A stretch of DNA of 64,000 nucleotides, taken from assembly GCA_964567435.1 (NCBI GenBank), contig CAZMMQ010000010.1:1-64000 (forward strand), in the 5' to 3' direction. The notes beneath the pieces are model-generated. The model ran no database searches, was not told where the DNA came from, and saw nothing but the letters and a program-made list of their open reading frames with translations. This document shows positions 1 to 11,600 of the stretch, one piece after another; the first letter of the stretch is position 1, and each line of letters opens with the position of its first letter. Made by a program: the position numbers and the translations under genes. The stretch is from RFSX01 sp964567435 (GTDB lineage Bacteria > Bacteroidota > Bacteroidia > Chitinophagales > Saprospiraceae).

Positions 1-80
1 GCATGTATGCCGTGGAGTATGTGCCGAGGGAGAATAAGGAGCGGGTGGTGTATACGAGTCGGGTGACGAGGGTAGAGTAA
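1..80 (+). CDS. 3' end of an unidentified gene (partial)
   Basis: An open frame enters from the left edge (first full codon at position 3) and stops with TAA at 78-80, giving about 25 C-terminal residues ending in VTRVE. I do not recognise the product. The stretch is about 57% G+C by count (46 of 80 bases) and uses GTG, CGG, ACG and GAG codons heavily, unlike every other gene in the window, which are AT-rich. The gene may have a different history from its neighbours, but 80 bases is too little to be sure, and the upstream part lies outside the window. Confidence 0.5.
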   Translation, partial: MYAVEYVPRENKERVVYTSRVTRVE

Positions 81-285
81 GGTTAGATTTTTATTTTCTT
101 TGTCACTTTTTCATTGATAAAAAAGCTCGCAAAAAATCTAGTTGCAACAAGGGTAATTTTTTGTGCTTACCCACCTATTGCTCTACTCACAAAAACCATC
201 TCAACTCTTAATATTTTGTGCTCTTTTTTTGATAGTCAATTGCCTAGTGACTATGCCAAAATTGATATTTTGGTTCTCTCTTTTC

Positions 286-306
286 AAAGGTCCGTTAAGG
301 ACCTTT
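286..306. repeat. Perfect 8-bp hairpin
   Basis: AAAGGTCC at 286-293 pairs perfectly with GGACCTTT at 299-306 around a 5-base loop. Only a short run of T follows on the plus strand and a mixed tract on the minus strand, so it is at best a weak terminator. No gene ends close to it. Confidence 0.5.
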
Positions 307-441
307 AATCTTGACATGTCAAGACCAATCGTTCATATTAGAGTCTCGATTTATCACTGTTGTTGCAACAGGGGCTCCATAATAATTACAGAGTCTTCCA
401 ATAGAGTATTAATCGCAGTAACACAGGATGTCATCTCAAGA

Positions 442-454
442 ACCCCGTAGGGGT
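442..454. repeat. Short GC hairpin, REP-like
   Basis: ACCCC at 442-446 and GGGGT at 450-454 form a 5-bp stem with a GTA loop in otherwise AT-rich DNA. From memory, similar short ACCCCGTAGGGGT-type palindromes are scattered between genes in Bacteroidota genomes; I cannot check copy number here. Confidence 0.4.
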
Positions 455-520
455 GACAACACTGTATCACTGGACGGATAAATAATTCTCACAAGGTCGA
501 TTTGGAAAGGAATGGCTAAG

Positions 521-551
521 AATCTTGTTAATCCAATAATCTTGATAATCC
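521..551. repeat. Direct repeat of a 14-bp unit (two copies)
   Basis: AATCTTGTTAATCC (521-534) and AATCTTGATAATCC (538-551) match at 13 of 14 bases and are 3 bases apart, a period of 17. The unit is followed by TGATTTTGACA. It looks like a dispersed intergenic repeat, but only this copy is in the window. Confidence 0.55.
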
Positions 552-600
552 TGATTTTGACAAAAGAATAAGTGAGGAGAGTGTGTGACAATCGTGTGCA

Positions 601-619
601 TCACGACTACAAGTCGCGA
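601..619. repeat. Imperfect hairpin, possible REP element
   Basis: TCACGACT (601-608) pairs with AGTCGCGA (612-619) around an ACA loop, with one mismatch. The local sequence is richer in G+C than its surroundings. This form is typical of REP-like elements mobilised by RAYT transposases; no such transposase is in the window. Confidence 0.4.
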
Positions 620-868
620 CGAGCGGAATCAGATGATTCTCTTTGCGCAATAAAATTTAATAGATTTCTCAAATCTAGGCAGCCGGTCAAAATACAAAAA
701 TGGGTGTGGAATAGAATCGGTCCCACCCCTTTATCTATCTCCATTAATTATACGATACAGTTCCTTCTCTTCCTAAGAAAAGGTGTGCTTTCTGAGAATC
801 GGAAAGGTCGGATGAGTTGAAGAAGTTAGGAGACCTTGATTCCAAAAAAAAGAAGAAACAGGGTGTAT

Positions 869-1201
869 TTATATCCCCGCATCCATCATTTTATCCAAAA
901 ATGATAAAAAGACTTTTTCTGCCCTGGAGTAGTCACCATCAGCTTTGAATAAGGAAACAATCTTGTCATATAACTCGACCTGTTTTGATTGTAATATGAA
1001 ATCCTTTTTGCTGTGTTCTAAAATTACTTTAAGACCTTGATATTCCGAAAGACTATGATAAAGGTCAAGCATAGAATGATATGTTTCTTCATTGGTGTTA
1101 GATAGAATAAATTCAATCTCGCTTTCCGAATAATTGTAATCCACATGGGCGGCGTAGACCAATAAAAAGGTTTCAAATTGGTTTGGAGTTAGTTCTGGCA
1201 T
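869..1201 (-). CDS. Conserved hypothetical protein, 110 residues
   Basis: A small, acidic, mostly helical protein with no signal peptide, membrane segment or motif I recognise. It has several leucine and tyrosine-rich helices (for example YHSMLDLYHSLSEYQGL) and ends in DKMMDAGI. Its ATG at 1201 lies only three bases after the kbl stop codon, so the two are almost certainly cotranscribed, with this gene last. The context suggests a cytoplasmic protein co-expressed with threonine or glycine metabolism, but nothing in the sequence shows a link to Kbl function. The open frame, proper start and tight spacing support a real gene. Confidence 0.7.
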   Translation of the reverse strand: MPELTPNQFETFLLVYAAHVDYNYSESEIEFILSNTNEETYHSMLDLYHSLSEYQGLKVILEHSKKDFILQSKQVELYDKIVSLFKADGDYSRAEKVFLSFLDKMMDAGI

Positions 1202-1204
1202 ATG

Positions 1205-2395
1205 CTAAATTAGGTTAAGCTCTTTACCGATTTTAGTAAATGCTGCAATGGCATGATCTATATGTGATATTTCATGACCTGCCGATATTTGTACGCGGAT
1301 TCTTGCCTTTTCTTTTGGCACTACAGGATAGAAAAAACCAATGACGTAGATGTCTTCTTTAAGTAGCTTTTCTGAGAAGTCTTGAGACAACTTAGCATCA
1401 TATAACATTACAGGTACGATAGGGTGGACTCCAGGTACTATGTCAAAACCAGCCTCAGTCATCCCTTGTCTGAATCGCTTAGTATTGCTTTCCAACTTAT
1501 CCCTTAGCATATTACTTTCGGTTAGAATATCTAAGACTTTAAGAGAGGCACCGACTATAGATGGCGCCAAGGTATTAGAGAAGAGGTAAGGTCTTGATTT
1601 TTGTCTGAGGATATCTACAATCTCCTTGCTGGCTGCAGTAAAACCCCCACTTGCACCTCCTAGCGCTTTTCCAAAGGTGCCAGTTATAATGTCCACACGT
1701 CCAAAAGCATTACAATATTCTGCACTCCCTCTTCCATTTGGTCCAGTAAATCCAGTAGCATGACAATCATCTACCATGACCAATGCATTATACTTTTCGG
1801 CGAGGTCACAGATTTTATCTACCTGTGCTATGATGCCATCCATAGAGAATACACCATCTGTAGCTATAAGTATTCTTCTGGCGCCCGCTGCATTGGCTTC
1901 TTTGAGTTTGGCTTCTAAATCCGCCATATCGTTATTAAGATATCTGAAGCGCTTAGCCTTACACAGTCTGATACCATCTATTATAGAAGCATGATTGAGT
2001 TGGTCAGAGATAATCGCATCTTCAGCTGTTAGTAGAGGCTCGAAAAGTCCTCCATTGGCATCGAAAGCCGCAGCATACAAAATAGCATCTTCGGTACCAA
2101 CAAATTTAGCAATCTTACCTTCCAGTTCCTTATGAATGTCCTGTGTACCACAGATAAATCGTACAGATGACATGCCAAAACCATGAGTATCTATGGTGTC
2201 TTTTGCAGCCTGAATGATATCTGGATGCGAAGACAAACCTAAGTAGTTGTTGGCACAGAAATTTAGTACACTTTGGCCTTTTTGTGTTGATATTTCAGCT
2301 TTTTGCGGGGTAGTGATTATCCTTTCAGACTTATATAGACCTTGTTCTTTTAAGCTTTTGAGCTCATTGTTGAGGGCCTCGGGTATATTTTGCAT
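1205..2395 (-). CDS. kbl: Glycine C-acetyltransferase (2-amino-3-ketobutyrate CoA ligase)
   Basis: A PLP-dependent alpha-oxoamine synthase that interconverts 2-amino-3-ketobutyrate plus CoA with glycine plus acetyl-CoA, the second step of threonine breakdown after threonine dehydrogenase. The 396 residues match the usual length of the family (about 398). Visible features are the N-terminal NFCANNYLGLSSHP block (residues 45-58), the GFGMSSVRFICGT substrate-loop block (72-84), the cofactor aspartate and histidine in VDDCHATGF (208-216), and the PLP-binding lysine in GTFGKALGG (K243). The ending FYPVVPKEKARIRVQISAGH is typical. Related enzymes (BioF, serine palmitoyltransferase) share the fold, but the SSVRFICGTQ block favours Kbl. 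No threonine dehydrogenase gene is in the window. A 110-residue gene follows three bases downstream. Confidence 0.93.
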   Translation of the reverse strand: MQNIPEALNNELKSLKEQGLYKSERIITTPQKAEISTQKGQSVLNFCANNYLGLSSHPDIIQAAKDTIDTHGFGMSSVRFICGTQDIHKELEGKIAKFVGTEDAILYAAAFDANGGLFEPLLTAEDAIISDQLNHASIIDGIRLCKAKRFRYLNNDMADLEAKLKEANAAGARRILIATDGVFSMDGIIAQVDKICDLAEKYNALVMVDDCHATGFTGPNGRGSAEYCNAFGRVDIITGTFGKALGGASGGFTAASKEIVDILRQKSRPYLFSNTLAPSIVGASLKVLDILTESNMLRDKLESNTKRFRQGMTEAGFDIVPGVHPIVPVMLYDAKLSQDFSEKLLKEDIYVIGFFYPVVPKEKARIRVQISAGHEISHIDHAIAAFTKIGKELNLI

Positions 2396-2486
2396 AAATA
2401 GTGGTTAATTATCAAGAATGTGAGCAAGATAATGGTATGTGAGCCTTTGACAACAGGTAAGGTCGTAATAATTAATAAAATTACAG

Positions 2487-2504
2487 ATTATAAAAAAATG
2501 TAAT
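2487..2504 (+). repeat. 18-bp sequence shared upstream of both large adhesin genes (copy 1)
   Basis: ATTATAAAAAAATGTAAT occurs here, about 185 bases before the start of the 4736-residue gene, and again without any change at 18653-18670, 65 bases before the related 1525-residue gene. It lies in the 293-base divergent gap between kbl and the giant gene. It may be a shared regulatory site or a conserved piece of duplicated upstream DNA; AT-rich composition makes chance more likely than for a mixed sequence. Confidence 0.5.
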
Positions 2505-2688
2505 GTATAGTAGTATATATTACAAATGTTTATATATTTGCATTTAATGTAATGTGTCAAAGTATGTCTTTGGCTCAGATTTTCATTTAGACCGAAAACC
2601 GATCCCACCCACCCAGTAACAGTAGCTGCTTAGCTAGATGGCTATGCTGTATTTATTACTGTAAAGAATTTTACACAACAAAGGTCAA

Positions 2689-5600
2689 ATGAGAAAATCT
2701 TTTAGTGCTCGTACTGCGGGAGTTTATTCCGTATTGCTTCTATTGTTTATTGTCTATTCATCAGGGTCAATATTCGCCCAGTGTCCGTCAACGATTATTT
2801 CAGGATCTGTTTATGCAGATGCGGATAATGATGGTCAGATTGATTCAGGAGAGAATTATTTATCTGGAATACTTGTCAGAGCTTTCGACGCCGATGGCAA
2901 TTGGGTAGGACAATCTTTGACTAACGCATCAGGGACCTATAGTATAGGAGATGTGATTGATGGTCAACCTTACCGGTTGGAATTTTTGCTTGATGCTGAT
3001 CAGCAAGTTTCATCCTTAGGTTCTGATAATGCAGGAGACATTCAATTTACTACAGCACCAAACTGTAGTTCTAATCTAGGTTTAACAAGTCTTTCGGGGA
3101 GCTGCGGCGAGGATACAGAGATTTTTCTGACTTGCTTTGTCAATGGGTTAGGAACGAATAGTCCTGGTCAGGAAACAATCTTGGGAATCACTAATAGTTT
3201 TAATACATCTTCTCCAGTTACAGTTTATAGTACACAGAATGAAACCGGTTCAATTTGGGGTTTGGCCTATAGAGAGGGATATAATGAGTTATATTCTTCT
3301 GCTTTTGTGAAACAGCATGCGTCACTTGGCGCTGGCGGTATAGGTGCTATATATAGAACAGATATCTCAGGTACGCCATCGACAAGCATGTTTGTTGACC
3401 TTACACAATTAGGTCAGAATGTTGGAAACTTATCTCCTGCAAACAGTGCCAACTGCAACTACGGTCGTCAGGTTGGGCAAATAGGTCTGGGGGGAATGAG
3501 CATTGACGATACTGGTTCTTCACTCTATGTAGCCAACTTATTTACTAAAAGTATAGTCAGCGTAGACCTGCAAAATCCAACTACTGCCAATACACAATCA
3601 TTTCGAGTACCAGATCCTGGATGTAATGATGGATCATATGAAATCTTTGCTGTAACCAACTTAGATGGGTCTATCTACGTTGGTGTAACCTGCACCGGTG
3701 AGGCGTCTCAAAACGAAGCAAACACAAGTATACATGTATATGAATTGAATCCTTCAAGTGGTCTATTCAGTCTAGTCTTTAGTGATAATTACTCTTATGG
3801 CTTTTGGAGTGATGACAATATCTCAGGACTTCAAACTCAGCAATGGCTAACAGACATAGACATTACAGAGGATGGGAATATGATATTAGCTTTATCAGAT
3901 AGATTAGGTCATGCATTCTGCAATGCGAGCACATCCAGAATAGATGATCAATTTGGTGATATTCTAATAGCAAGCCCATCAGGTAATGGTTGGGTATTAG
4001 AAAGCAATGGTCAATTGCCAGGAGTATCAGGAACAGGTGTTGGTAATGGACAAGGACCTGGAGGTGGCGAATTTTTTGGTGAGGATTTCTTTCCAGCTAA
4101 TCCGACTGATCACCCTGAGGTAGTACTAGGTTCTATATATGTACTACCGGGCTCCAATGAGGTTGTAGCAGCAGTTTTTGACCCTGTTTTTGCAGCATAT
4201 TCGGGAGGATTACATAGATATAATACACAGACAGGCGTTAAAGTAGGAAGTAGAGAATTATATAATCAGAATATTGCAGAATACTTTGGAAAGGCAACTG
4301 GATTTGGAAATATAGTTGCAGCTTGCGGCACTACAGCCCCTCAGATTGGAAATTATGTATGGAGAGATCTTGACTGTGATGGTATCCAAGATGCTGGTGA
4401 GCAAGGAATTGGAGGAATCAATGTTGTCTTATATAATTCTAATTGCGAAGTAATCTCAAGAACCACTACAGATGATAATGGTAATTATAATTTTAGTACT
4501 GGAATTATTTCAGGTGCTTCATATTTTGTGGGGCTAGATGTTCCTAATTTTAATGGTAACACTGAGATATTCTTAATTGATAATACGGCATATACAGCTA
4601 CAGTATCTGGAGCAGGGGGACGCCTTGATTCCGATTTACAGTTTGTACAAGGTTGCAATAATTTGGGTCCTCTAGTGCCAGTAACCATATCTGGTAATAA
4701 CCAAACATCATTTGATATTGGACTAAAGCCGTCAACCAATTTTGATTTAGCACTTGTGAAGAGATCGATGACAACCAACGGCATACAAGTAGGTGATGTA
4801 ATCGAATTTCAGATTGAGGTATATAATCAAGGATCAGTATCAGCAGTTAGTTATGACTTAATAGATTATCTGACATCTGCTTTCCAATTTGATGCATCCT
4901 TGAATACAGGCTGGATAGCTGATAGCAATGGCAATCCAAGACTCTCTGTGTCCAATCAGTTGAACCCAGGTCAAAGTCGAACGCATAGTTTGTTTCTAAG
5001 ATTAAATGGATTTTCTGACTTAGACGATCTGATTAATCGGGCAGAAATTGCAACCACATTAGATTCTAATGGTCAGGTAGACTCTGACGTAGATTCTACA
5101 GCGGATGATATTAGAGGGAATGATGCAGGAGGCATACCTGATACAAGTACTGATAATCAGATAGATGGAGATGGTGCAGTGGATGAAGATGATGAAGATG
5201 CAGCAATAGTTAATATTTTTGACTTGGCTTTAAATAAAGTCAATCGTGATATCCGAGCTTATGATATTGGTGAGACAGTAACTTTTGACATTACAATAAG
5301 TAATCAAGGTAATGTTGCTGCCAATTCGTTTGATGTGTCAGACATCTATCCACAAGGATTGATATTCTTGCAAGGTCAGAATCCGGGTTGGGTTGCAACT
5401 GGTCCTAATATGGTGACCTATACCCATACCAGGTCTTTTGAATCTGGTGATGAGATCACATTACCAATTAGACTATTGATAGCTGACGATGCGCCATTGA
5501 CAGAGTTGATGAACTTTGCAGAAATTTCTGACTTTGAAACATCCATTCCGTCTATTATAGATGATTTTGATTCGCAGCCAGATACAGATATTACCAACGA

Positions 5601-8600
5601 TATAGGTGGTACGCTTAATACGTCTACAGATAATATGACTGATGATAATGGAGTAGTGGATGAAGACGATCATGATCCTGCGAGTGTTCAGATTAGAGCA
5701 GTTGATTTAGCACTAATTAAGAGAGTAGATAGAACAAGTTTTAATCTTGGAGATGAGGTTACTTTTATTATTGAAGTCCATAATCAAGGTACTACAGATA
5801 TAAGACGAATTGAAATTGTAGACTTCTTACCAGCGAATACCTTCTTAAGAGATGACTCTTGGATATTGAGTGGAGGCATAGCGTCTAAAGAAGTTGCATT
5901 TTTAAATCCACTTAGATCAGGAGAGGTTTATACAGATCAAATTACCTTACAGATAGATCCAAATGCATCACCTGGTGCATTTGTAAATGTGGCAGAGATA
6001 AGCCGAGTATATGATAGTCAAAACGTGGATGTAAGTGGTGCTGACATAGATTCTAATCCAGATGCAATTATCGATAATGATGCAGGAGGAATGCCTGTAA
6101 CTGCTATGGATGATTACTTACTAGGTACGGGATTAGATGATGAAGATGATTCTGATCCAGCATTAATATTCGTGCCTATGATTGAATTGACTCAGTCATG
6201 TGTGTGTCTTAATAATGCGACACAATCTAATGATGGACAATTCCGTAATGAATTAAAAATCACATCGATATCAGGAGAAAATTGGTTTATAGATAATCAG
6301 TTTGATTTCTTTTCGAATAGTGGATCTAGTCCAGGAGCAGCAATGAGTATTGCTACAGGTCCTACTGGAGAGCAGTTTAGAGAAGTACCAAATGGTGATG
6401 GTACTAGTTGCTATTTCTTACTAGGTAGATCATTGGATGATAGAGAATTTTCTTTAAGAGCCACAAATGGGGCAGGAGTATTCCTTCAAGCTTCAGGTGG
6501 ACAATGTGAATATAACAGACCTGCTGTGACAGGTGATGGCTTAGATGCTGTTTGCGCTAACTCCACCTTTACTTATAGTGTAGATGCAGATGATCCTGCA
6601 TTTGCAAATTGTGTTGGCTTCTCTTGGTTATTATCTGCAGGAGCAGGTACTATAGTCAATTTGCCAGGAACTAACGCAACAGGTTCAGGAACGGCTATGA
6701 CAGGATCTGGTACTGGTCCAGGTAATTCTATAACAATAGAGTTTGGTGATAATCTTGGATTTCATGAACTGACACTATTTCCTCATTGCCCACAAGGATG
6801 TGTAGCTCCTATAAATTTGAGTATAGAGATAGGGTCTGGAGATGAAGCAATATCTTGTAGACATGATATTAATCTTTCTTTAGGAACGGATTGTATGTCA
6901 GAAATTTCTGCAGAAGATCTCCTAACCAGTGATATATTACCTGGTGTAGCTTATCAGGTGCTTCTGACTGACGAGCACAATAATGTTATTCCGAATAATG
7001 TCATAACAGAAGACCAATTATTTACAACGTTAACAGCTAAGGTCGTTAACCCTTGTTCTGGTAATTCTTGCTGGGCTAATATAAACGTAGAAGACAAATT
7101 AGCTCCTAGAATTCAATGTGATGATGTAGACGTCGTATGTTACCTAGTGGATACTTACGAACCAATTGTAGTAGACAACTGTTCTACTTCGGAGTTTAGA
7201 TTAATCGATGAGGCCATAACACCAGTTCCTTGTGGTGGGCCATATATACAAGAGGTTCACAGAACTTACGTTGCCGAAGATGGATTTGGAAATGTATCCA
7301 GCCCGTGTACTCAGCAAATTAATGTCCTAGCAATTCCGCAAGATGATATTGTTATTCCACCAAATTTTACGACTACAAATGGAAATAGTTTGAGTTGTTT
7401 AGGCTTGGTCTTGAATGACGAAGGATTTCCTGATATTTCAGTCACTGGTGTGCCGACTATAAATGGTATTCCTCTATTTCCTATAAATGATATCTATTGC
7501 AACATAGGGATTGACTTTAGAGATTTTGTAGTACAGGACTTTGGTTGTTCTAAGAAAATCAACAGAACATGGACAATATTTGATGGATGTTCTGATTTTG
7601 TTAGAAGAGTACAAACTATTGAAATAGCTGACACAAGAGCACCTTGGGTAACTTGCCCTCCAGATGTTACAGTAAGTACAGACGGCAGCCCAGGATGTGA
7701 TGCGCCATTTACAATTCCACTTCCAGAGATACAAGATGATTGTACGACAGAAGGATTTGGTATAGATATAAGATACGCAGGTGGTTTCTTACAAGATGTA
7801 AATCAGCCTACTACAGTTACTTTAAATGCAGCTGATAGCACAGAAATAACTTATCAGGTATATGATAACTGTGGTAACTTATCCAGTTGTACATTTAATG
7901 TAACTATTTTGGATAATGTCTCACCTACAGCAGTATGTGACAGAACATCAGTCGTGTCATTGAGACTGAATGGTACAGCAAAAGCGTTCCCTGAAACATT
8001 TGATGATGGTAGTTTTGATGATTGTCTCCTTGCTGATTTATTGGTGAGAAGAGTAGACACTAGATGTGATTGTGAAAGACCACAATATGATAACATGCAA
8101 TATTTGGGATCACGTAATGGTAGGTACTATTACTTGTCAGATTCTGAATATTCTTGTGCACAATCTTTCAACTTTGCAAAAGCTCTTGGAGGATCAGTTC
8201 TTGCCTCAGAGTCTCAAGAAGAGCATGACTGGGTTTTCCAACAGGTGAATGAGTACATACCAGGTATATCTTATTTCATAGGCTTACAAGATAAAGGTAA
8301 TGGTATATATTCTTGGGAAAATCACTTAGAGCCTACATTCAATAGTTGGGCTGGAGGAGCACCATCTGGAACAGGGACTTGCGTAGTTACAAATCCTGAT
8401 GGTGAGTGGATGGTATTTGATGGACAAAGAGCAAGATATGTACTTGAGATATCTAATCCTTGTACATTCAGTAATGAAGTACCATTCTGTTGTGAAGATG
8501 TAGGAGAAGAATCTATAGTAATCCTTAGAGCTATTGATGCCTTTGGTGGTTTCAATGATTGTAGAGTCAATGTAGAAGTTCAAGATAAAGTACCTCCAAT

Positions 8601-11600
8601 TCTAAGGTGCCCATCAGATGTTGTCTTAGAATGCGGAACGGTCATAGATGTTAATAATCTGTCTTCATTTGGTAATGCTACCGCAAGTGATAGTTGTCTT
8701 GTTATTATCAACGAAATCATCATTGATGAAAGAAGTACATGTGGCACAGGTACAGTCGTAAGGTTGTTTGAAGCATCTGATGCCAGCGGGTCTAGTATTT
8801 GCGAGCAAAGAATTGTATTTAATAATAGCAATCCATTTGATTTTAGTACTATAATAGTTCCAGAAGATTTTGAAACTGGACTCGGATGTAATTTTGGTGC
8901 TCTGGCACCAGAGAATTTGCCTATTGAGAATGGATATCCTCGATTCACAGAGGGTGCATGCGATTTACTAGACTCACAGTTCGAGGATCAAGTATTCTCT
9001 TTTGCTGGACCTGATAGTGATGCCTGTCTTAAGATATTGCGACAATGGACGGTGATAGATTGGTGCCAGACAGGACCTGATGGTCTGCCATTGAGCAGAG
9101 TTTTTGATCAGACTATTCAAGTCAATAATACAGATGGACCAGTTATCCAAGATGGTGATTGCGATTCTATGACTTTTATTTCTGACGAATGTGATACGGG
9201 GGATGTACAATTTTCTGTAACAGCTAATGATGATTGTACGCCAGGTACACAACTTCAAAATTGTCTTAGAATTGATTTGAATAGTGACGGAACGGTTGAT
9301 TTAGAGGACTGCCTTGTATCTAACGTGGTATCATTCAATAATAAATTGCCGATAGGTACTCATACAGCAATTATCAGCTTCTCAGATCTATGTGGTAACA
9401 CAACAACTTGTAGTAAGGAAATTATTGTCGGAAATGATATTGATCCAGTAGCAATATGTAAGACTGGATTGAGTGTAGCGCTAGAGCCATGGGATCTTAC
9501 AGGTGATGGTATCCCTGATGATGAGAGAGCATGTATATTCCCATTTTTGCTTGATTTAAAAAGTGAGCATCCATGTGGAAACCCTATTACATTAAGTTTC
9601 TGTGAGAATGACCCTACAGATAAGATTACGTTTACTTGTGATGACATTGGTCTCAATACTGTTACGCTATGTGTTACTGATGACTTTGGTAACTCTGCGA
9701 GCTGTAGGACTACCATAGATGTTCAGGATAATAATGATGGTGATTTCTGTCCAGAATTTGATTTAGCCTTAATTAAGCAAATTGATTTTGGAACAAATAG
9801 TGGTCCTTTTGAACCAGGTGATAATGTTGATTTCAGAATTATTGTATTCAACCAAGGAAATCAAGATGCCTACAATATCGAAGTTGTAGACTATATCCCT
9901 GAAGGCTTTACATTGAGTGATTCAGAATGGACATTGAATGGAGGTGTTGCGACATTAAACAACCCAATTCCTTTTATTCAAGCAAATGGAACGGCTTCAG
10001 TATTTATTCAATTGACTATCGATGATAGTTTCATGGGAGATTGTCTGGTCAATAGAGCGGAGATCAGTAATGCTGATGATGATAACGATCCAACTACGCC
10101 ATCTAGAGCGGACTTGGATAGTACACCAGATTCGGATCCAGATAATGATATTGTAGGTGGAGATAATGTTTTGGATAATACGGCAAATGACGAAGATGAT
10201 CATGATTTGACGAAAGTGAACGTGGTTCAAATGTATGACCTTGCTTTAACTAAAACGATAAGTCCTTCTACTCCTGGACCTTATCAGCAAGGTAGTATAG
10301 TGACTTATGATATTACAGTAACTAATGAAGGAACGTTAGATGCATCGACAGTCTATGTATCTGATAATATTCCAAATGGACTAATTCTTAATGATCCTAA
10401 TTGGAATATAGTAGGTGGCGAAGCAATTATAGCGAATTCTATACCTTCTATACCTGCAGGCACTTCACAGACTGTAAGTATTACATTCATGATTGACCCA
10501 ACATTTATGGGTAGTAGTATATTGAATGATGCACAGATTATAGATCCAGATGGAAGTGATCCAGAGGATATAGATAGTAATACTGCTACAGACAAGAATG
10601 TAGATGAAGATGGTGATGGTGATGGTGACGATGACGATGAGGATTGGGCTATGCTTGCGATTGGCCAAAACTTCGACTTGGCTTTAGCAAAAACTATTTC
10701 TAGCAGTAATTCAATGCCATTTTTATTAGGAGATAATGTTGTATTTGATATAACTGTATATAATCAAGGGAGTATAGATGCCACAAGCGTACAAGTTACT
10801 GATTATGTGCCTAGTGGTTTAATCTTTGCACAATCTGCATTCAATACGAATGCAGGCTGGTCTGCAGGTCCTAACCCTACCTTAACCTTAGGTACTGTCG
10901 CAGTAGGTACTAATCAAACAGTTCAGATAGAGCTGCAAGTAGATCCTAACTTTACTGGGACTACTATAGTTAATAATGCAGAGATTACTGCAGCTAATAA
11001 TGATCTAGGATTGGCGGATGAGGATAGTACTCCTGGAGATAATGCTAATACAGCCCCCGAATTAAATACAGATAATGATGTGACCGATGCACCAGATAAT
11101 CCAAACGATAATGACGATTTTGATCCAGCAGAAATTACTGTTGACAGATTTGACTTAGCCTTAACTAAAAATCTGAGCAGTACTACGCCAGGTCCATTTA
11201 GTCAAGGGTCGGCAGTTTGTTTTGATTTGACGGTAGAGAATCAAGGTAGCCTAGTAGCTACAACGGTACAGATAGAAGACCAGATTCCAGAAGGACTTAT
11301 CTTGAATGATAATAACTGGATACAAAATGGAAGTAGTGCAGTCCTGGTAAACCCAATTGCTTCTATTGCAGTAGGTGCAACAGAAACTGTGAAGATCACA
11401 TTTACAATAGATCCAGGATTTATGGGTAATAGCATCTTAAATGATGCTCAGATTATCGATCCTGATAATAGTGACTTCTTTGATGTAGATAGTAATACAG
11501 CTACAGATAAGACAATAGATGAAGACGGAGATGGAGATGGAGATGATGATGATGAGGACTGGGCTATGATTACAATCGGCCAGGTGTTCGACTTGGCTTT

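Larger units (their letters stand above)
81..868. other. Long intergenic region without a convincing gene
   Basis: Nearly 800 bases lie between the left-edge gene tail and the 3' end of the small gene downstream of kbl. Three short open frames exist (around 114-450 and 572-820), but their compositions look random, they have no recognisable domain, and they contain the hairpins listed here. What can be seen is a set of short inverted and direct repeats: 286-306, 442-454, 521-551 and 601-619. This looks like a landing zone for small intergenic repeats rather than coding sequence. Confidence 0.6.

Noticed and set aside
163..820. Short plus-strand open frames at 114-450 and 572-820
   Set aside because: They contain the hairpins and repeats of the intergenic region, overlap each other and show no domain or codon pattern of a real gene.
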